The position numbers and the translations under genes were made by a program. A model generated the notes under the pieces. The model made no database searches. It was not told where the DNA came from and saw nothing but the letters and a program-made list of their open reading frames with translations. DNA of 64,000 bases, taken from CASFRF01 sp031549345 (GTDB taxonomy: Bacteria; Verrucomicrobiota; Lentisphaeria; Victivallales; Victivallaceae). The stretch is from positions 27,038 to 91,037 of the forward strand of contig JAVBPY010000011.1 of NCBI GenBank assembly GCA_031549345.1, written 5' to 3'. Positions 1 to 10,200 of the stretch are shown one piece after another; position 1 is the first letter of the stretch; each line of letters begins with the position of its first letter.

Positions 1-705
1 ATCCTGGCAGTCATTCAGCCCGGCGGCCTGTTCCGGCGCCATATAGCCGGGGGTCCCCTGGGCGACGCCGTCGCGCGGAGAGTCCTCCGAACGGATCACC
101 CGATGTCCCTCCCCCATATCACGTGCAAGCCCCCAGTCGATCACCGAAAGTTCGCCATGCAACCCCACATGCACGTTCGCGGGCTTAAGATCCAAATGCA
201 AAACCCCCTCGCCGTGGGCAAACGCAATGGCGTTGCAGATGCGGATATAAATTTGGAGCAGCATCTTCTGCGGATATTGCGCCAGCGTTTCCGGGTCGCG
301 CCGCGCCAGTTTCTTGACCAACGCGGCGAGCGATTGCCCATGCAGGTATTTCATCGTAAAAAAGGGTGAACCGTTCGCATCCACGCCGATATCGTGCACA
401 GGAACAATGTTCGGGTGCTCAAGACGGGCCGTACGGAGCGCTTCGCGGACAAAACGCACCCGATCCCCCAACGGACGTTCGCGGAAATCGGGCATGATCG
501 CCATCGCCAAATCGCGCCCCGTATCGGCGTCATGAACCAGAAGCACCGACTTCATGCCGCCGAAACCGATCGAGCGGATGAATTTGTACCGTTCCTGCGG
601 CTTCACCGCAATCTGCCGCATAAGTGCGGCGGCCGTTTGTTGCTCTTCCAGCGATTCGGGCGCGGCCATCACCTCGGTTGCGCTGCCGATCGAGTCGTCC
701 GTCAC
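1..705 (-). CDS. Serine/threonine protein kinase with WNK-like lysine placement (3' part beyond window)
   Basis: An open frame starts at GTG 705, one base after the clpX stop, with an AAGAAGG Shine-Dalgarno-like run upstream. It stays open to the window edge (235 codons seen). The Hanks kinase fold is clear: glycine-rich loop G47-F-G-G-M-K52-S-V54, helix C Glu88 (RFVREA), catalytic loop H170-L-D172-L-K174-P-A-N177, metal-binding D190-W-G, and a GTPGYMAPEQ activation segment. Oddities: the strand-3 VAIK lysine is replaced (LAMAIM, Ala69), HRD is HLD, and DFG is DWG. A lysine occupies the third glycine position of the loop, as in eukaryotic WNK kinases, so activity is plausible. Last gene of the tig-clpP-clpX operon, so its expression probably follows these genes. 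Substrate unknown. The C-terminal domains lie outside the window. Confidence 0.9.
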   Translation of the reverse strand, partial: MTDDSIGSATEVMAAPESLEEQQTAAALMRQIAVKPQERYKFIRSIGFGGMKSVLLVHDADTGRDLAMAIMPDFRERPLGDRVRFVREALRTARLEHPNIVPVHDIGVDANGSPFFTMKYLHGQSLAALVKKLARRDPETLAQYPQKMLLQIYIRICNAIAFAHGEGVLHLDLKPANVHVGLHGELSVIDWGLARDMGEGHRVIRSEDSPRDGVAQGTPGYMAPEQAAGLNDCQD

Positions 706-706
706 G

Positions 707-2038
707 CTATGCTTTTACCTTCTTTTTGGGTGCCGTGCGCCGGGAGGCGGAGGAAACCAGCATCACCGGCTTCTCGCCGCGTACCGCGGCTCCATCGACA
801 ACGCAACGGTCGACGCCTTGCGCGGAGGGAGCCTCGAACATCACATCGAGCATCAGCTCTTCCAGAATTGCCCGCAACCCGCGCGCGCCGGTTCCGCGCT
901 GCACGGCCTTATCGGCCAGCGCTTCGAGCGCATCATCGGTAACTTCCAGCGCAATTCCATCCATTGCCAACAACCGCTGGTACTGGCGGATCAGCGCATT
1001 GCGCGGCTCTTTCAGGATACGGACGAAGTCTTCACGCCGAAGAGGCGAAAGCTCCGTCAGAACCGGCAGACGGCCGACGAATTCGGGAATCAAACCGAAA
1101 CGGATCAAGTCCTCCGGCTCGCAGAGTGCGAGCGGGTTGGCTTCCAGCGCCTGCGCGTGCTCGGCGGCCTGCGCGCCTTCTTCTTCCACCAAACGCTTGA
1201 AACCAAGCACCTGCTTGCCGCAACGGCGCTGGATGATTTTATCCAGGCCGACGAATGCGCCGCCGCAGATGAAAAGGATGTTGGTCGTATCGACGTGCAG
1301 AAATTCCTGCTGCGGATGCTTCCGCCCGCCCTGGGGCGGAACATTGGCGACGGTCCCCTCGAGGATCTTCAACAACGCCTGCTGCACCCCTTCGCCCGAA
1401 ACATCGCGCGTAATCGACACGTTTTCCGTCTTACGGGCGATCTTATCGATTTCATCGACATAGATGATCCCGATCTGCGCACGCTTGATATCGTTTTCCG
1501 CCGCCTGAACAAGACGGAGAATGATGTTTTCCACATCTTCTCCGACATAACCCGCCTCGGTCAGCGTTGTCGCATCGCAAATGCAGAAGGGGACGCGGAG
1601 AAGACGCGCCAACGTCTGGGCAAGCAGCGTTTTGCCGCTTCCCGTGGGCCCGAGGAGCAAGACGTTGCTCTTGGCCAATTCCACATCGGCAAACACATCC
1701 GCTCCGTCTTCGGAAGCGGCCCCCTGCGAGCGGAGGCGTTTGTAATGGTTGTAAACCGCCACCGCGAGAACTTTTTTGGCGTTCTCCTGACCGATCACGT
1801 ATTTATCGAGCTCGACGGTGATCTCCGCCGGGGTCGGCAGGAGAAAATCCGCGGGCAAAGACGCGTTGTCGTCGGTGTTCTTATTCGCAAGCACCACGGA
1901 GCTGTACCCCGCCTCAAGGCAATCGGCGCAAATGCCGACCCCGTCGTAGGCGCTTTTGGCAAACGCCAACTCAGGATTCTCCTGGTTGCCGCGTCCGCAG
2001 AAAGCGCAAAGAAGCTCTTTATCTTTATTGCGGGCCAT
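707..2038 (-). CDS. clpX: ATP-dependent Clp protease ATP-binding subunit ClpX
   Basis: AAA+ unfoldase that recognises tagged substrates and threads them into ClpP. 443 residues, slightly longer than typical ClpX (about 420). The N-terminal C4 zinc finger is visible as CAFCGRG near residue 16 and CADC near 37. Walker A is GPTGSGKT, Walker B is IIYVDEID, and an arginine-rich sensor-2 region (GTGARGLRAI) lies near the end. The lysine-rich C-terminus (KKKVKA) is unremarkable. It lies 3 bp downstream of clpP in the same operon, the classic arrangement, and is followed at once by the kinase gene. Confidence 0.97.
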   Translation of the reverse strand: MARNKDKELLCAFCGRGNQENPELAFAKSAYDGVGICADCLEAGYSSVVLANKNTDDNASLPADFLLPTPAEITVELDKYVIGQENAKKVLAVAVYNHYKRLRSQGAASEDGADVFADVELAKSNVLLLGPTGSGKTLLAQTLARLLRVPFCICDATTLTEAGYVGEDVENIILRLVQAAENDIKRAQIGIIYVDEIDKIARKTENVSITRDVSGEGVQQALLKILEGTVANVPPQGGRKHPQQEFLHVDTTNILFICGGAFVGLDKIIQRRCGKQVLGFKRLVEEEGAQAAEHAQALEANPLALCEPEDLIRFGLIPEFVGRLPVLTELSPLRREDFVRILKEPRNALIRQYQRLLAMDGIALEVTDDALEALADKAVQRGTGARGLRAILEELMLDVMFEAPSAQGVDRCVVDGAAVRGEKPVMLVSSASRRTAPKKKVKA

Positions 2039-2041
2039 GCA

Positions 2042-2641
2042 TTACACCTTGCTTCCCGGCTTGGCGACCACCTGGTCCACCAACCCATAGGCCACGGCTT
2101 CCGCGGCGGACATGAAAAAGTCGCGCTCGGTATCGCGTTCGATCTTCTTCAGCGCCTGCCCCGTGTGGTTCGCAAGAATGCTGTTCAGCATGCTCCGGAG
2201 GCGGAGAATTTCCTGCGCCTGGATGCTGATGTCGGCGGCCGTTCCCTGCGCGCCGCCCCAGGGCTGGTGCACCATGATACGGGAGTTGGGAAGAGCGAAA
2301 CGCTTTCCTTTGGCTCCGGCGGTGAGGAGCACCGCGCCCATGCTGGCGCACTGCCCCATGCAGTAGGTTTTAACCTGGCAGGAGAGGATCTGGATCGTGT
2401 CGTAAATCGCAAGTCCGGCGGTTACGGAGCCGCCGGGGGAATTGATGTACAGATCGATATCCTTCTTGGGATCTTCCGCCTGAAGAAACAGGAGTTGGGC
2501 AATCACCAAATTGGCGACATCGTCGTCAATCGGCGTCCCCAAAAGAATAATCCGGTCTTTAAGCAAGCGCGAATAAATATCGTACCCGCGCTCGCCGCTC
2601 CCGGTTTGTTCAACCACCATCGGCACAAGAAGGCTTTTCAT
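2042..2641 (-). CDS. clpP: ATP-dependent Clp protease proteolytic subunit ClpP
   Basis: Cytoplasmic serine protease that forms the tetradecameric chamber capped by ClpX. 199 residues from the chosen ATG 2641, which has AGGA eight bases upstream; an in-frame ATG three codons earlier overlaps that Shine-Dalgarno and is less likely. The catalytic serine lies in GQCASMGA and the histidine in RIMVHQP, with the substrate-binding NSPGGSV motif before them. Flanked by tig and clpX in the standard order, so co-transcription from the promoter upstream of tig is likely. Confidence 0.97.
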   Translation of the reverse strand: MKSLLVPMVVEQTGSGERGYDIYSRLLKDRIILLGTPIDDDVANLVIAQLLFLQAEDPKKDIDLYINSPGGSVTAGLAIYDTIQILSCQVKTYCMGQCASMGAVLLTAGAKGKRFALPNSRIMVHQPWGGAQGTAADISIQAQEILRLRSMLNSILANHTGQALKKIERDTERDFFMSAAEAVAYGLVDQVVAKPGSKV

Positions 2642-2677
2642 CCGGCACATCCTTTCAATACACTGATTTCCGGCAGA

Positions 2678-3982
2678 TTACTCCGACTGTTTCGCCAGGA
2701 AAATCAAAACTTTCTGATTGAGCATATCGAGCTGCAGATCGTCCATTCCGCCGGTTTTCTCCAGCATCGAACGCAGTTCACTTTCTTTATAGCCGTAATA
2801 ATGGCTCATTCCCTTGAGCTGCGATTCGAACTCTTCGCGGGTGATTTCAATGTTTTCAATCTTCGCAATCTTGCGGAGAATGAACGTCTTGCGGAGGTTC
2901 GCGACCGCGCGTTTCGCGGCTTCGGCGCGGTGCGCCTCGATGCCGGCCTCGAACGTCTTGGCATCCTCTTCGCTCTTAATCGCCTCGTTTGCAATCTTGC
3001 GGAGTTCCTTGCCCGATTCGGTCTCCAGAACGCCCGGGGGGAGTTCGAAGTCGGCGACGGCTCCGGAGAGCTTCTCGTACACAAGACCGACCAGGCCTTC
3101 CTGGCGCTTGGAATTCACTTCCTGCTCCATCGCGCCGCGGAGACCGGCCTTGAACGCCTCGAGGCTCGGGGCCTTGGTTTTCGCGCAAAGCTGCTCGTCG
3201 CTAAGCTCGGAGCGGCGGCGGATGCCCAGAACCTTCACCTTGTAATTCACGGTCTTTCCGGCCAATTCGGTTTCGCGGGAATCGGCGGCATATTCGGCCT
3301 TGACGGCGTATTCTTTACCGATCTCGGCCCCGGTGAGCGCGGCGATCGTTCCCGGAATTGTTTCCGGCTCGCTGAGCCAAATGAACGTATCGTCGCAGGC
3401 AACCTGCCGGGCAAGTGCCGGGGAGGCCCCTTCCGGCAACGCGAAATCGGAAGAATAGGCCACCTTGAGCATGTCCTCCGCCTGCGCCGGGCCGCCGACT
3501 TCGGCGAAATCGCCATACATCTTACGGTAGAACGTAACGCGTTCCTCAAGCTGGGCGTCGGTTACTTCTTCTTTCGGGAGATCGACCTTCAGGGCCTTGT
3601 AGTCACCAAGCTCAAATTCGGGAGCAATGTCCACGTTCAGCGTGAACTTGCACTCGGCATCCGGCTTGATTTCCGGTTCGGCGGCGGGACTGCAGCCGAC
3701 CACGTCGAGCGATTCATCGGCCATGACCTTCTGGTAGGCGGTGTAAAAAATCCGGCGGCCCAACTCTTCCTTGAGCTCCGCGGCGTAACGCGAGCGGATC
3801 ATCTGGGCGGGCGCCTTGCCCGGGCGGAAACCGGGAATATTGACCGCCATCGAAATTTCGCGCAACGCCATCTCGCTTTCACGGGCCATATCCGCCTGCG
3901 AAACCGTGAAATCGTACTCCCGGCGGCACGCGCCCTGCGTCCGCACTTCCATTCCGATGGCATCCGCCAATGTCTTCGCCAT
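2678..3982 (-). CDS. tig: Trigger factor (ribosome-associated chaperone and peptidyl-prolyl isomerase)
   Basis: Binds near the ribosome exit tunnel and shelters nascent chains. 434 residues from ATG 3982. A start 16 codons earlier is open, but the internal start follows an AGAAAGG ribosome-binding site and matches where family similarity begins. The ribosome-docking signature is present in the form NIPGFRPGKAP. A central FKBP-like PPIase region (about residues 150-240, degenerate) and a long charged helical C-terminal region follow. First gene of the tig-clpP-clpX-kinase operon, with a good sigma70-type promoter 76 bp upstream of the start. Confidence 0.93.
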   Translation of the reverse strand: MAKTLADAIGMEVRTQGACRREYDFTVSQADMARESEMALREISMAVNIPGFRPGKAPAQMIRSRYAAELKEELGRRIFYTAYQKVMADESLDVVGCSPAAEPEIKPDAECKFTLNVDIAPEFELGDYKALKVDLPKEEVTDAQLEERVTFYRKMYGDFAEVGGPAQAEDMLKVAYSSDFALPEGASPALARQVACDDTFIWLSEPETIPGTIAALTGAEIGKEYAVKAEYAADSRETELAGKTVNYKVKVLGIRRRSELSDEQLCAKTKAPSLEAFKAGLRGAMEQEVNSKRQEGLVGLVYEKLSGAVADFELPPGVLETESGKELRKIANEAIKSEEDAKTFEAGIEAHRAEAAKRAVANLRKTFILRKIAKIENIEITREEFESQLKGMSHYYGYKESELRSMLEKTGGMDDLQLDMLNQKVLIFLAKQSE

Positions 3983-4057
3983 ATTTTCACCCGACCTTTC
4001 TTCTATCGTCTGTAGTTCTTTGCAAGGCAATACGCCGTTTAAAATAATAATCCTGGT

Positions 4058-4086
4058 ACTATAGCTCTCTTTTCGTTTCTTTTCAA
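4058..4086 (-). promoter_or_regulatory. Sigma70-type promoter for tig-clpP-clpX
   Basis: On the minus strand: TTGAAA at 4081-4086, a 17-bp spacer, then TATAGT at 4058-4063. Near-consensus hexamers with ideal spacing directly upstream of tig. The same TATAGT hexamer recurs at several other likely promoters in this window. Confidence 0.7.
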
Positions 4087-4152
4087 TATCTTTTTCTTGA
4101 TTTTTCGCAGATTTGCGCTAGTGTATCGGAACATGAACACAACGGACGAATT

Positions 4153-4749
4153 ATGATCAACAACTTCTGGCCTACGGTAATCCTCCTCTTCATGGTCATG
4201 GATTCCCTGGGCAACCTTCCGGTCTTCGTCGCCACGTTGGACCATCTCACGCCGCGGCGGTATGTGGCGGTGGTTCTGCGGGAATCGCTGATCGCGCTCG
4301 GGATTCTCGGCGCGTTCCTTTTGTGCGGGGAGCAAATACTCGCCCTCCTTCACATCAGCCAGGCTTCGCTGGAGCTTGCGGGAGGGATCGTCCTCTTCCT
4401 GATCGCACTGAACATGATCTTCGGCCCGCCCGCCAAAACGCCGAACGCGCCGCCGGAGCGCGAACCGCTGGTTGTTCCGCTGGCCATTCCGTTGATTGCG
4501 GGACCGGCTTCCATGTCCAGCTGCATCCTCATCGGCGGATCGCCGGGAATGCCGTTTATCCTGAGCGCGGTGGCGCTCATCCTTGCGTGGAGCGGCGGAA
4601 CCGCGCTCCTGCTTGCGGGGCGTTACGCGCGCAATTTCGTGGGACCCAAGGCCCTTTCGGCGCTGGAAACCCTCGCCGGATTGGTCCTCGCGGCGATGGC
4701 GGTGGAGATGGCGGTTCGCGGCATCCGCTCCGCCTTCAAACTCGGCTGA
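4153..4749 (+). CDS. MarC family integral membrane protein
   Basis: 198 residues with about six hydrophobic segments and no soluble domain, the length and layout of the MarC/UPF0056 family. Typical features are the opening segment with PVFVAT and a central GGIVLFLIALNMIFG helix. The family is predicted to transport small solutes, but no substrate can be assigned from sequence. Single gene between divergent tig and a convergent enzyme gene. Its 3' end overlaps the GH32-like gene by 14 bp tail to tail. A weak TTGATT-16-TAGTGT promoter can be drawn at 4097-4124. Confidence 0.85.
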   Translation: MINNFWPTVILLFMVMDSLGNLPVFVATLDHLTPRRYVAVVLRESLIALGILGAFLLCGEQILALLHISQASLELAGGIVLFLIALNMIFGPPAKTPNAPPEREPLVVPLAIPLIAGPASMSSCILIGGSPGMPFILSAVALILAWSGGTALLLAGRYARNFVGPKALSALETLAGLVLAAMAVEMAVRGIRSAFKLG

Positions 4750-6217
4750 CGCGAAGCTTGCGAAAACACGCCGCGCCCCGATCCACCGCAAGCCCGATTG
4801 CGCCGGTCGTCCCCTTCGCATACGTGAATGCAAGGAGCAGAACATCCTCCACATAAAACTCCAGCGCCACGCCGCGACGGATCAACCGGAGGTGCATGCG
4901 GCCACGGGAGCACACGTCGGCCGTCCGTATTTCGGTGAACTCCAAAAACGGGAGATCGGCCGCCATCACCCGCCCGGCCTCCGGTTCCACGAAGAACCCG
5001 AGCCCCCGTTCATGCGGCCAAATATTCGGTACATTTTCCTGCCTATGCACAACGAATCCGGCGGCCGCGGCGGAAGACTCCAATTCGCATTCGAGCATAA
5101 AAAAATCGCCCCAATCGCCCGCCAGGGGCAACACACTCCAGCGGTCCGCACACTGTCCGGAAATTTCCACTTCACCCCATACCCAATGTGCATCCTTCAT
5201 TCCCCAGATTTGCCCCCATGTTTTTTCCATCGCCAACGGGAACGGGGCGGCAGCTTCCTTAAAGGGAAGCGGCCAATACAAAAGAGCAAGGCGCCCGTTT
5301 CGCAAGGTATAACGCTTGGGGGTGCTTAAAAAACCGACACGGAGGCGGGAGTCGAGGAATTCGGGATTTTGCCGGATGCGGTCGGTGTACAGTGCAAGCC
5401 GGGCATCGTCTTTTGCTATCGACCGCACCGAAATGGGCGAGGCGCTTCGTGCCCCAAGGAGCACGAAATCGTCCGGCAGGCGGAATGGTCCATAGGGAGA
5501 ATCGGACTGCGCATACACCGTCGCCCCCGTCATCGCATCCGGAAGAGCACCGCGGCCGCCATAGACGTTGCCCGTAAGCATGGTAAGAAACCATCGCCCT
5601 TCCAACTCAAAAACATCCGGGACCTCCACGCAGGCGAAGGGGCCGCCGAAAAACACCGCGCCCCGATCCTCCCAGTGCAGTAAGTCACGTGAGAACGCGA
5701 CGAAAATCGCGGATGTTTCACAGAGCGTTTCCGCCTGCCGCCGCGCCGCATAATAGCCGAGGAACCCATCGCCGTCCGGCGCAGGAATCACGCACAAATC
5801 GCGGCAGTCGGACATCCCCGGAATCGGGGAATTCGGCGCACGAACTACGGGATTTCCGGCGAAGCGTTTGAAGCATTCGCCGTCAGAGCTCCGCGCAAGA
5901 CCGATGGCCTGTTCCCTGCCGAACGTGCGGCTCCCACGCATGGTGTAATACAGATAAACATCCCCATCGGGGGCGTTTATGGCGCACCCCGTCCAGGGCT
6001 GGAGATCGTCATCCGAATTTTCCGGATCGGGGGCAAGGGCGTTGGGACGCGTCTCCCAGTAAACGAGGTCGCGTGAAACGGCGTGCCCAAGTTCTTCCTG
6101 CGCGGAGCTTTTCCGGTCCTCCGCGCAATCGCGCTGAAGAAAATACAAATGGAAAAGCCCTTCGCGCTCGAGGCACCACGCGTCCCAAACCAACATGCCT
6201 TCGGGTGCGTAACGCAT
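4736..6217 (-). CDS. GH32/GH43-like five-bladed beta-propeller glycosidase
   Basis: 493 residues from ATG 6217, placed just after the stop of the upstream gene. The first about 310 residues look like a GH32-type (beta-fructosidase) propeller: an aromatic WDAWCLE opening where GH32 has its nucleophile motif, SDCRDLCV matching the RDP block, and CVEVPDVFEL matching the EC block with the acid/base Glu. The C-terminal about 160 residues look like a concanavalin/GH32-C beta-sandwich. No signal peptide at this start, so it probably acts in the cytoplasm on imported sugar. Last gene of the carbohydrate operon. Substrate unassigned; fructan specificity should not be assumed, because the nucleophile motif is not canonical. 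Confidence 0.7.
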   Translation of the reverse strand: MRYAPEGMLVWDAWCLEREGLFHLYFLQRDCAEDRKSSAQEELGHAVSRDLVYWETRPNALAPDPENSDDDLQPWTGCAINAPDGDVYLYYTMRGSRTFGREQAIGLARSSDGECFKRFAGNPVVRAPNSPIPGMSDCRDLCVIPAPDGDGFLGYYAARRQAETLCETSAIFVAFSRDLLHWEDRGAVFFGGPFACVEVPDVFELEGRWFLTMLTGNVYGGRGALPDAMTGATVYAQSDSPYGPFRLPDDFVLLGARSASPISVRSIAKDDARLALYTDRIRQNPEFLDSRLRVGFLSTPKRYTLRNGRLALLYWPLPFKEAAAPFPLAMEKTWGQIWGMKDAHWVWGEVEISGQCADRWSVLPLAGDWGDFFMLECELESSAAAAGFVVHRQENVPNIWPHERGLGFFVEPEAGRVMAADLPFLEFTEIRTADVCSRGRMHLRLIRRGVALEFYVEDVLLLAFTYAKGTTGAIGLAVDRGAACFRKLRVSRV

Positions 6218-6219
6218 TT

Positions 6220-7257
6220 TCAGAGCGCGCTTGCGACTTCCGCCGATTCCTTTTCCGGGAGCGACAACGAGACGACGCGCGCGCCAGCGACAATGTACCA
6301 AACGCTGCCGTAACTCTCTTTCATCGCCTCGTCCTTGGGCTGCGGAAAAATCACGGCGTCGGCGGGACCGAGCTTGACGCGCCGGGCTTCAGGGCGTTTT
6401 GACAAGGCATCAAAGGTCTTTTTCGCTTCGGCGGCATCTTTGAATTCGGCGATCGTCGCGGCGTTGCCGTAGGCCATGCGGTGGAGGCCGTTGACCCAGC
6501 CTTTGGCGGAAACGTCGTCCATCGTTTTCGGGGCGAGGTATTTCACGCGCCAGATGCGCTTCGGTTCCGCGCCGCCGAGATCGATGTACGCACGGTATTC
6601 AATCGCGCTCGGCTGTGTCCAACCGGCGCGTACAAACGCGCCGGCCTTCGCAAGCAACGCGGGCGGCGGCGTGTCGTCGGGCGCAAGGTCAAGGATGGAG
6701 GTTTCTTCCAAGGCCCCCTTCCCTGCCGGAACAATGCCGTTGAGCATCCCCGCGTCGAACGCCTTTACCGCTTTCAGCACCCCGGCGACGGAGGTTCCGG
6801 AAATCTTTACAAGCACGGTCGAAAAACCGTTCGTTTTCACTTTTTCCGAGTACAAGAACGGGTTCCAATCGCACTCCACCGTGCCGAAGTCCCCCTTCCA
6901 CTTGCCGTAGCCGAGAACGTCCAGCCCGCCGGGACGCAGCCCGATCTGGTGCCCCCAGCATTTCTTAAGCAACGCATCCTGCTCCGGAAGACCGACGACA
7001 ACCAGATGGTTGAACGCCGCGAGGCGGAAGGCCGAATCGGGCAGGAGCTTTTCGCTCGCCATAAAGTCCACCTTCTCCGCCGCCGCGCCGCCACAATCGA
7101 TCATCGCTTTAAAGACAGGGCTTTCGGCAAGGGATTCGGTGGCTTTCCGGATCGCCGGATCGGCTTTTTCGGAGCAGAGCACGAGGATGCGCCGGTCGGC
7201 GGCAAGGCAGACTCCGGCGACAAGGGACAAAAGCGCGGCAAACAAAACTTTTTTCAT
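6220..7257 (-). CDS. Secreted protein of unknown function in carbohydrate operon
   Basis: 345 residues from ATG 7257, one base after the stop of the 1402-codon gene. A clear Sec signal peptide (MKKVLFAALLSLVAGVCLAA) is followed by a mature domain with alternating strand/helix pattern, for example ILVLCS and HLVVVGLP. The first half of the mature chain resembles a Rossmann-like fold. The second half is a shorter alpha/beta module with RAYIDLGG and VWYIVAGARVVSLSLP. No catalytic motif was recognised. Translationally close to both neighbours, so it probably works with the extracellular polysaccharide-processing proteins of this operon. Confidence 0.75.
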   Translation of the reverse strand: MKKVLFAALLSLVAGVCLAADRRILVLCSEKADPAIRKATESLAESPVFKAMIDCGGAAAEKVDFMASEKLLPDSAFRLAAFNHLVVVGLPEQDALLKKCWGHQIGLRPGGLDVLGYGKWKGDFGTVECDWNPFLYSEKVKTNGFSTVLVKISGTSVAGVLKAVKAFDAGMLNGIVPAGKGALEETSILDLAPDDTPPPALLAKAGAFVRAGWTQPSAIEYRAYIDLGGAEPKRIWRVKYLAPKTMDDVSAKGWVNGLHRMAYGNAATIAEFKDAAEAKKTFDALSKRPEARRVKLGPADAVIFPQPKDEAMKESYGSVWYIVAGARVVSLSLPEKESAEVASAL

Positions 7258-7258
7258 T

Positions 7259-10200
7259 TTATTTCTTCTCCACAATCATCAGCATTCGCCCGGCGCTGGC
7301 CGCGGCGGGGAACTTATATACACCGCCTTCGGAGCGGAGTTCGTTCATTTCGTCCAAGTCGATGACCCGGAGCGCCTTTCCGGCGAACGCCGGGTTGAAA
7401 TCAACGGGGTTGAACGCAATCTCCGCCGTTCCGCTTTGGTCCGCAATACTCCCCAGGGCAAGGAAAAGCGCACCGTGGCTGATGAACGGATTGACCACCA
7501 TTTGCGGCTTCACGGAAATTTCCATTTTACAGAGTTTCCCGAATTCGGCCAAAAGGAGCGCCATATCGCCGGCGGGGAGCTGCGTCCCGTTCAACGGGCA
7601 GTAGATAAGCGGTGCTTTCCCCGCCGACCGGCGCACGTAATACTCCAGCGCGCCCGCTTTCTTCTTCGTCGCACCGCTCGTCCAGAATCGGAGCGCTTCC
7701 GGGCGACGGTCGTCGCCTCCGAATGCGATCACGGAGGCCCCGGCGTTGTGAAGGCGCGTAATTGTTTCCAGCTCCTTGCCCTGCCAGTCGGAAGCATCCA
7801 GGAGAACCAGCGGACTCTTGCCCTTCCAATTCTGAAGCGCGTGGCTGGAACTCACAAAACCGATGGGAAGACCGTTCTTAACGAGTTTTTCGTAGAGCTT
7901 CCCCATCCGGTGCTCGAGTTGATTTTCCGACCCGCCGGAGGCGTAGAGGCCAAAACCGAGCGTGCCGCCAACGGCGGACATCCGGCGCACGTGGCTGTCC
8001 CAGGAGACGATGAAGCCGTATCCTGCCGGAGCCTCCGGGCGCACTTGCCGCGTGAAATTGAACGTCCGTTCGGAGTTCTCAATTTCGTGCTTGTGAAATT
8101 TGGTGGAAACCCCGCCCTGCAAACCGTAGCCGAGGACGTGGTACGGGAGAAATTTCCCTGTGGAATCGACTCTTCCCATAAAGTATGTGCTGTACCACTG
8201 GCGGCGCGAGGGTTCCACGGGGCCGTTGTTGCTGTACCACCACTGGTTCGCCTCGGAGTTAATCCACCCCCACTGTTTGTAGGTACCGCTGGACAAATTC
8301 GGGTTGGCGGCCACAATTGCGAAGCGCGTTCCCAAACTCCAATACAAGTCCTGGTTGCGGAGCTCCCAGAAAAGGTCCGTGCCGACCCCGGCGTGCGTCG
8401 CCCCCAGCCTGTCGCCAAGTTCCCCACCGGCAAGCGGAAACGAGCCGTGCGTTTCGAACGTGAATTTGATCCCTTTGTCGGCGAACATTTTTCGTGTGTC
8501 TTCGATGATTTTGGCGTACTCTTCCATATTCCAGCGCTGCCAGAGATCGGCGTATTTCGTCATGATCTCCTGGCTGATGCCCTGGCGGCTCCGTGCGGCA
8601 AGCCCCTTGCCGGTACTTTTCCGCAAATATTGGTCGAAGCGTACAAACGTGTCCCAGCCGAACATGGAGCCGACGGGCATGCCGTTCCAGCGGTCGGACC
8701 CGACGACCCAGACGCTCTTCTGCCCGCGATGCCGCCCCGTAAGCATATCCTGAAGAATCTTTTCGATGGTCAAATCCCAGCCGAGCGTTCCGTCCGGCAG
8801 ATGCCGCCACGGGTTGGTGTAGTGGCAATTCCGCCCGTCGGTGGTGAGCATCCGCGCGGGGTTGTCCACGCTGCGCGAACCGATTTCCATGAGTCCGTGG
8901 GTCAGCGCCCAGATTTGATCGTGCGGTCCGCCCCAGCCCTGCGCCCAATCCTTCATGCCGCGCCCGAAGCTGTCGTAGTTGTACCAGCCGGGGGTACAAA
9001 GAAGGCCGACTTCCCATTCGCCGAGGGTCTTCTTGTTGACCACCGCCGGGTGTCCGGGCGTAATGTACAGCGCTTCGCAGCGCGCCGAGGCGACGGTCTT
9101 CGCGCCATCGCGGACTATCACATCGTACCGGACGGGGCCGAACGAATCCCCCGTGGGAAATTTGAGCGTAATATCCTTCCTGGAATAGGCGGGAAGAAGA
9201 ATTTTCTCGTTCAAAAGAACACTGGTTTTCCCGGAGACAAGATCGGTGGCGGAAACCTCCAGCGTTCCTTCGAATTTCACGTTTTCTTCGACGGGCCATC
9301 CGTAAATTTCCAGCTCTTTCATCGCACAGTTGGTTGGGCCGTTGTCGAGATGCCCCAGCGTCAGGGAATTCATTTTGCTCATCCCGAGCTCGATGCGACG
9401 CGCCGTTTTCGGGGAGAACGCGCCGTAAAAACGGCTGTAAAGTTCGCTCCCGTTGGCGGTAAACTGCAACGGATCAACTTTGAGAAGCGATGTTCCATCC
9501 GCCGTCAGTTCCAGCGCCCCCGGACTGGTGCGGTTTTCAAAACGGAACGGACCATAGGTTTCAATCCCCAGCGACGCAACGACGACAGGATGATTCCATG
9601 TGAGCGAGAGGAGATGCGCGGGGAGAATCGGCCCGCTCCAGCCGCCCTGGTTCTTTCCTTTCTGGCGGACGTTTCCGCGCGAAAGCGAAAGGTCGTTCAA
9701 CCCCGGCGTCGTGGGATTGTCCGGTGTTTTTTCGTCCCGGGCGACGGCCAGGGGCGCGATGTTCGTCAGGCGGTTGAAGACCGAAATTGTAACTTCCGGA
9801 ACACTCCCCACAGGCCAGACGAACCGTTTGCCGATGGTGCCGTCGGAAGCGTTGTCGATCTCTTCGCGGACCGCTTCCTTGGGCCAGGAGGCGGAATTTT
9901 CGCTCAGCGAAAGGGCGACAATCGGGGCAATGGATACATCGGCGCGCAATTCGTTTGCGACTTTGCTTCGCCCTTCCATGAGAAAAGCGGCACGAATACG
10001 GCGATACGGAATGGAGCTGCCCAATTCGGCAATCTTTGCATCCCCCTTGAACGCGCCGCGTTCCCGGAGGGTGATTTTCTTCGTCGCCTTCGCCGCGACT
10101 TCAAACTCGACGGTTTCCGCGTTCAGGATTTCGCGCTCCCAGGTGGCGACTTGGTAACTCAGCACGCCCCTAGCGGCTTTTTCCGACGGGTTTTTTACTT

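Noticed and set aside
554..4015. A 1153-codon open frame on the plus strand
   Set aside because: It runs antisense to kinase, clpX, clpP and tig, whose products are unmistakable. High GC at third positions keeps the opposite frame open. Its translation shows no domain.
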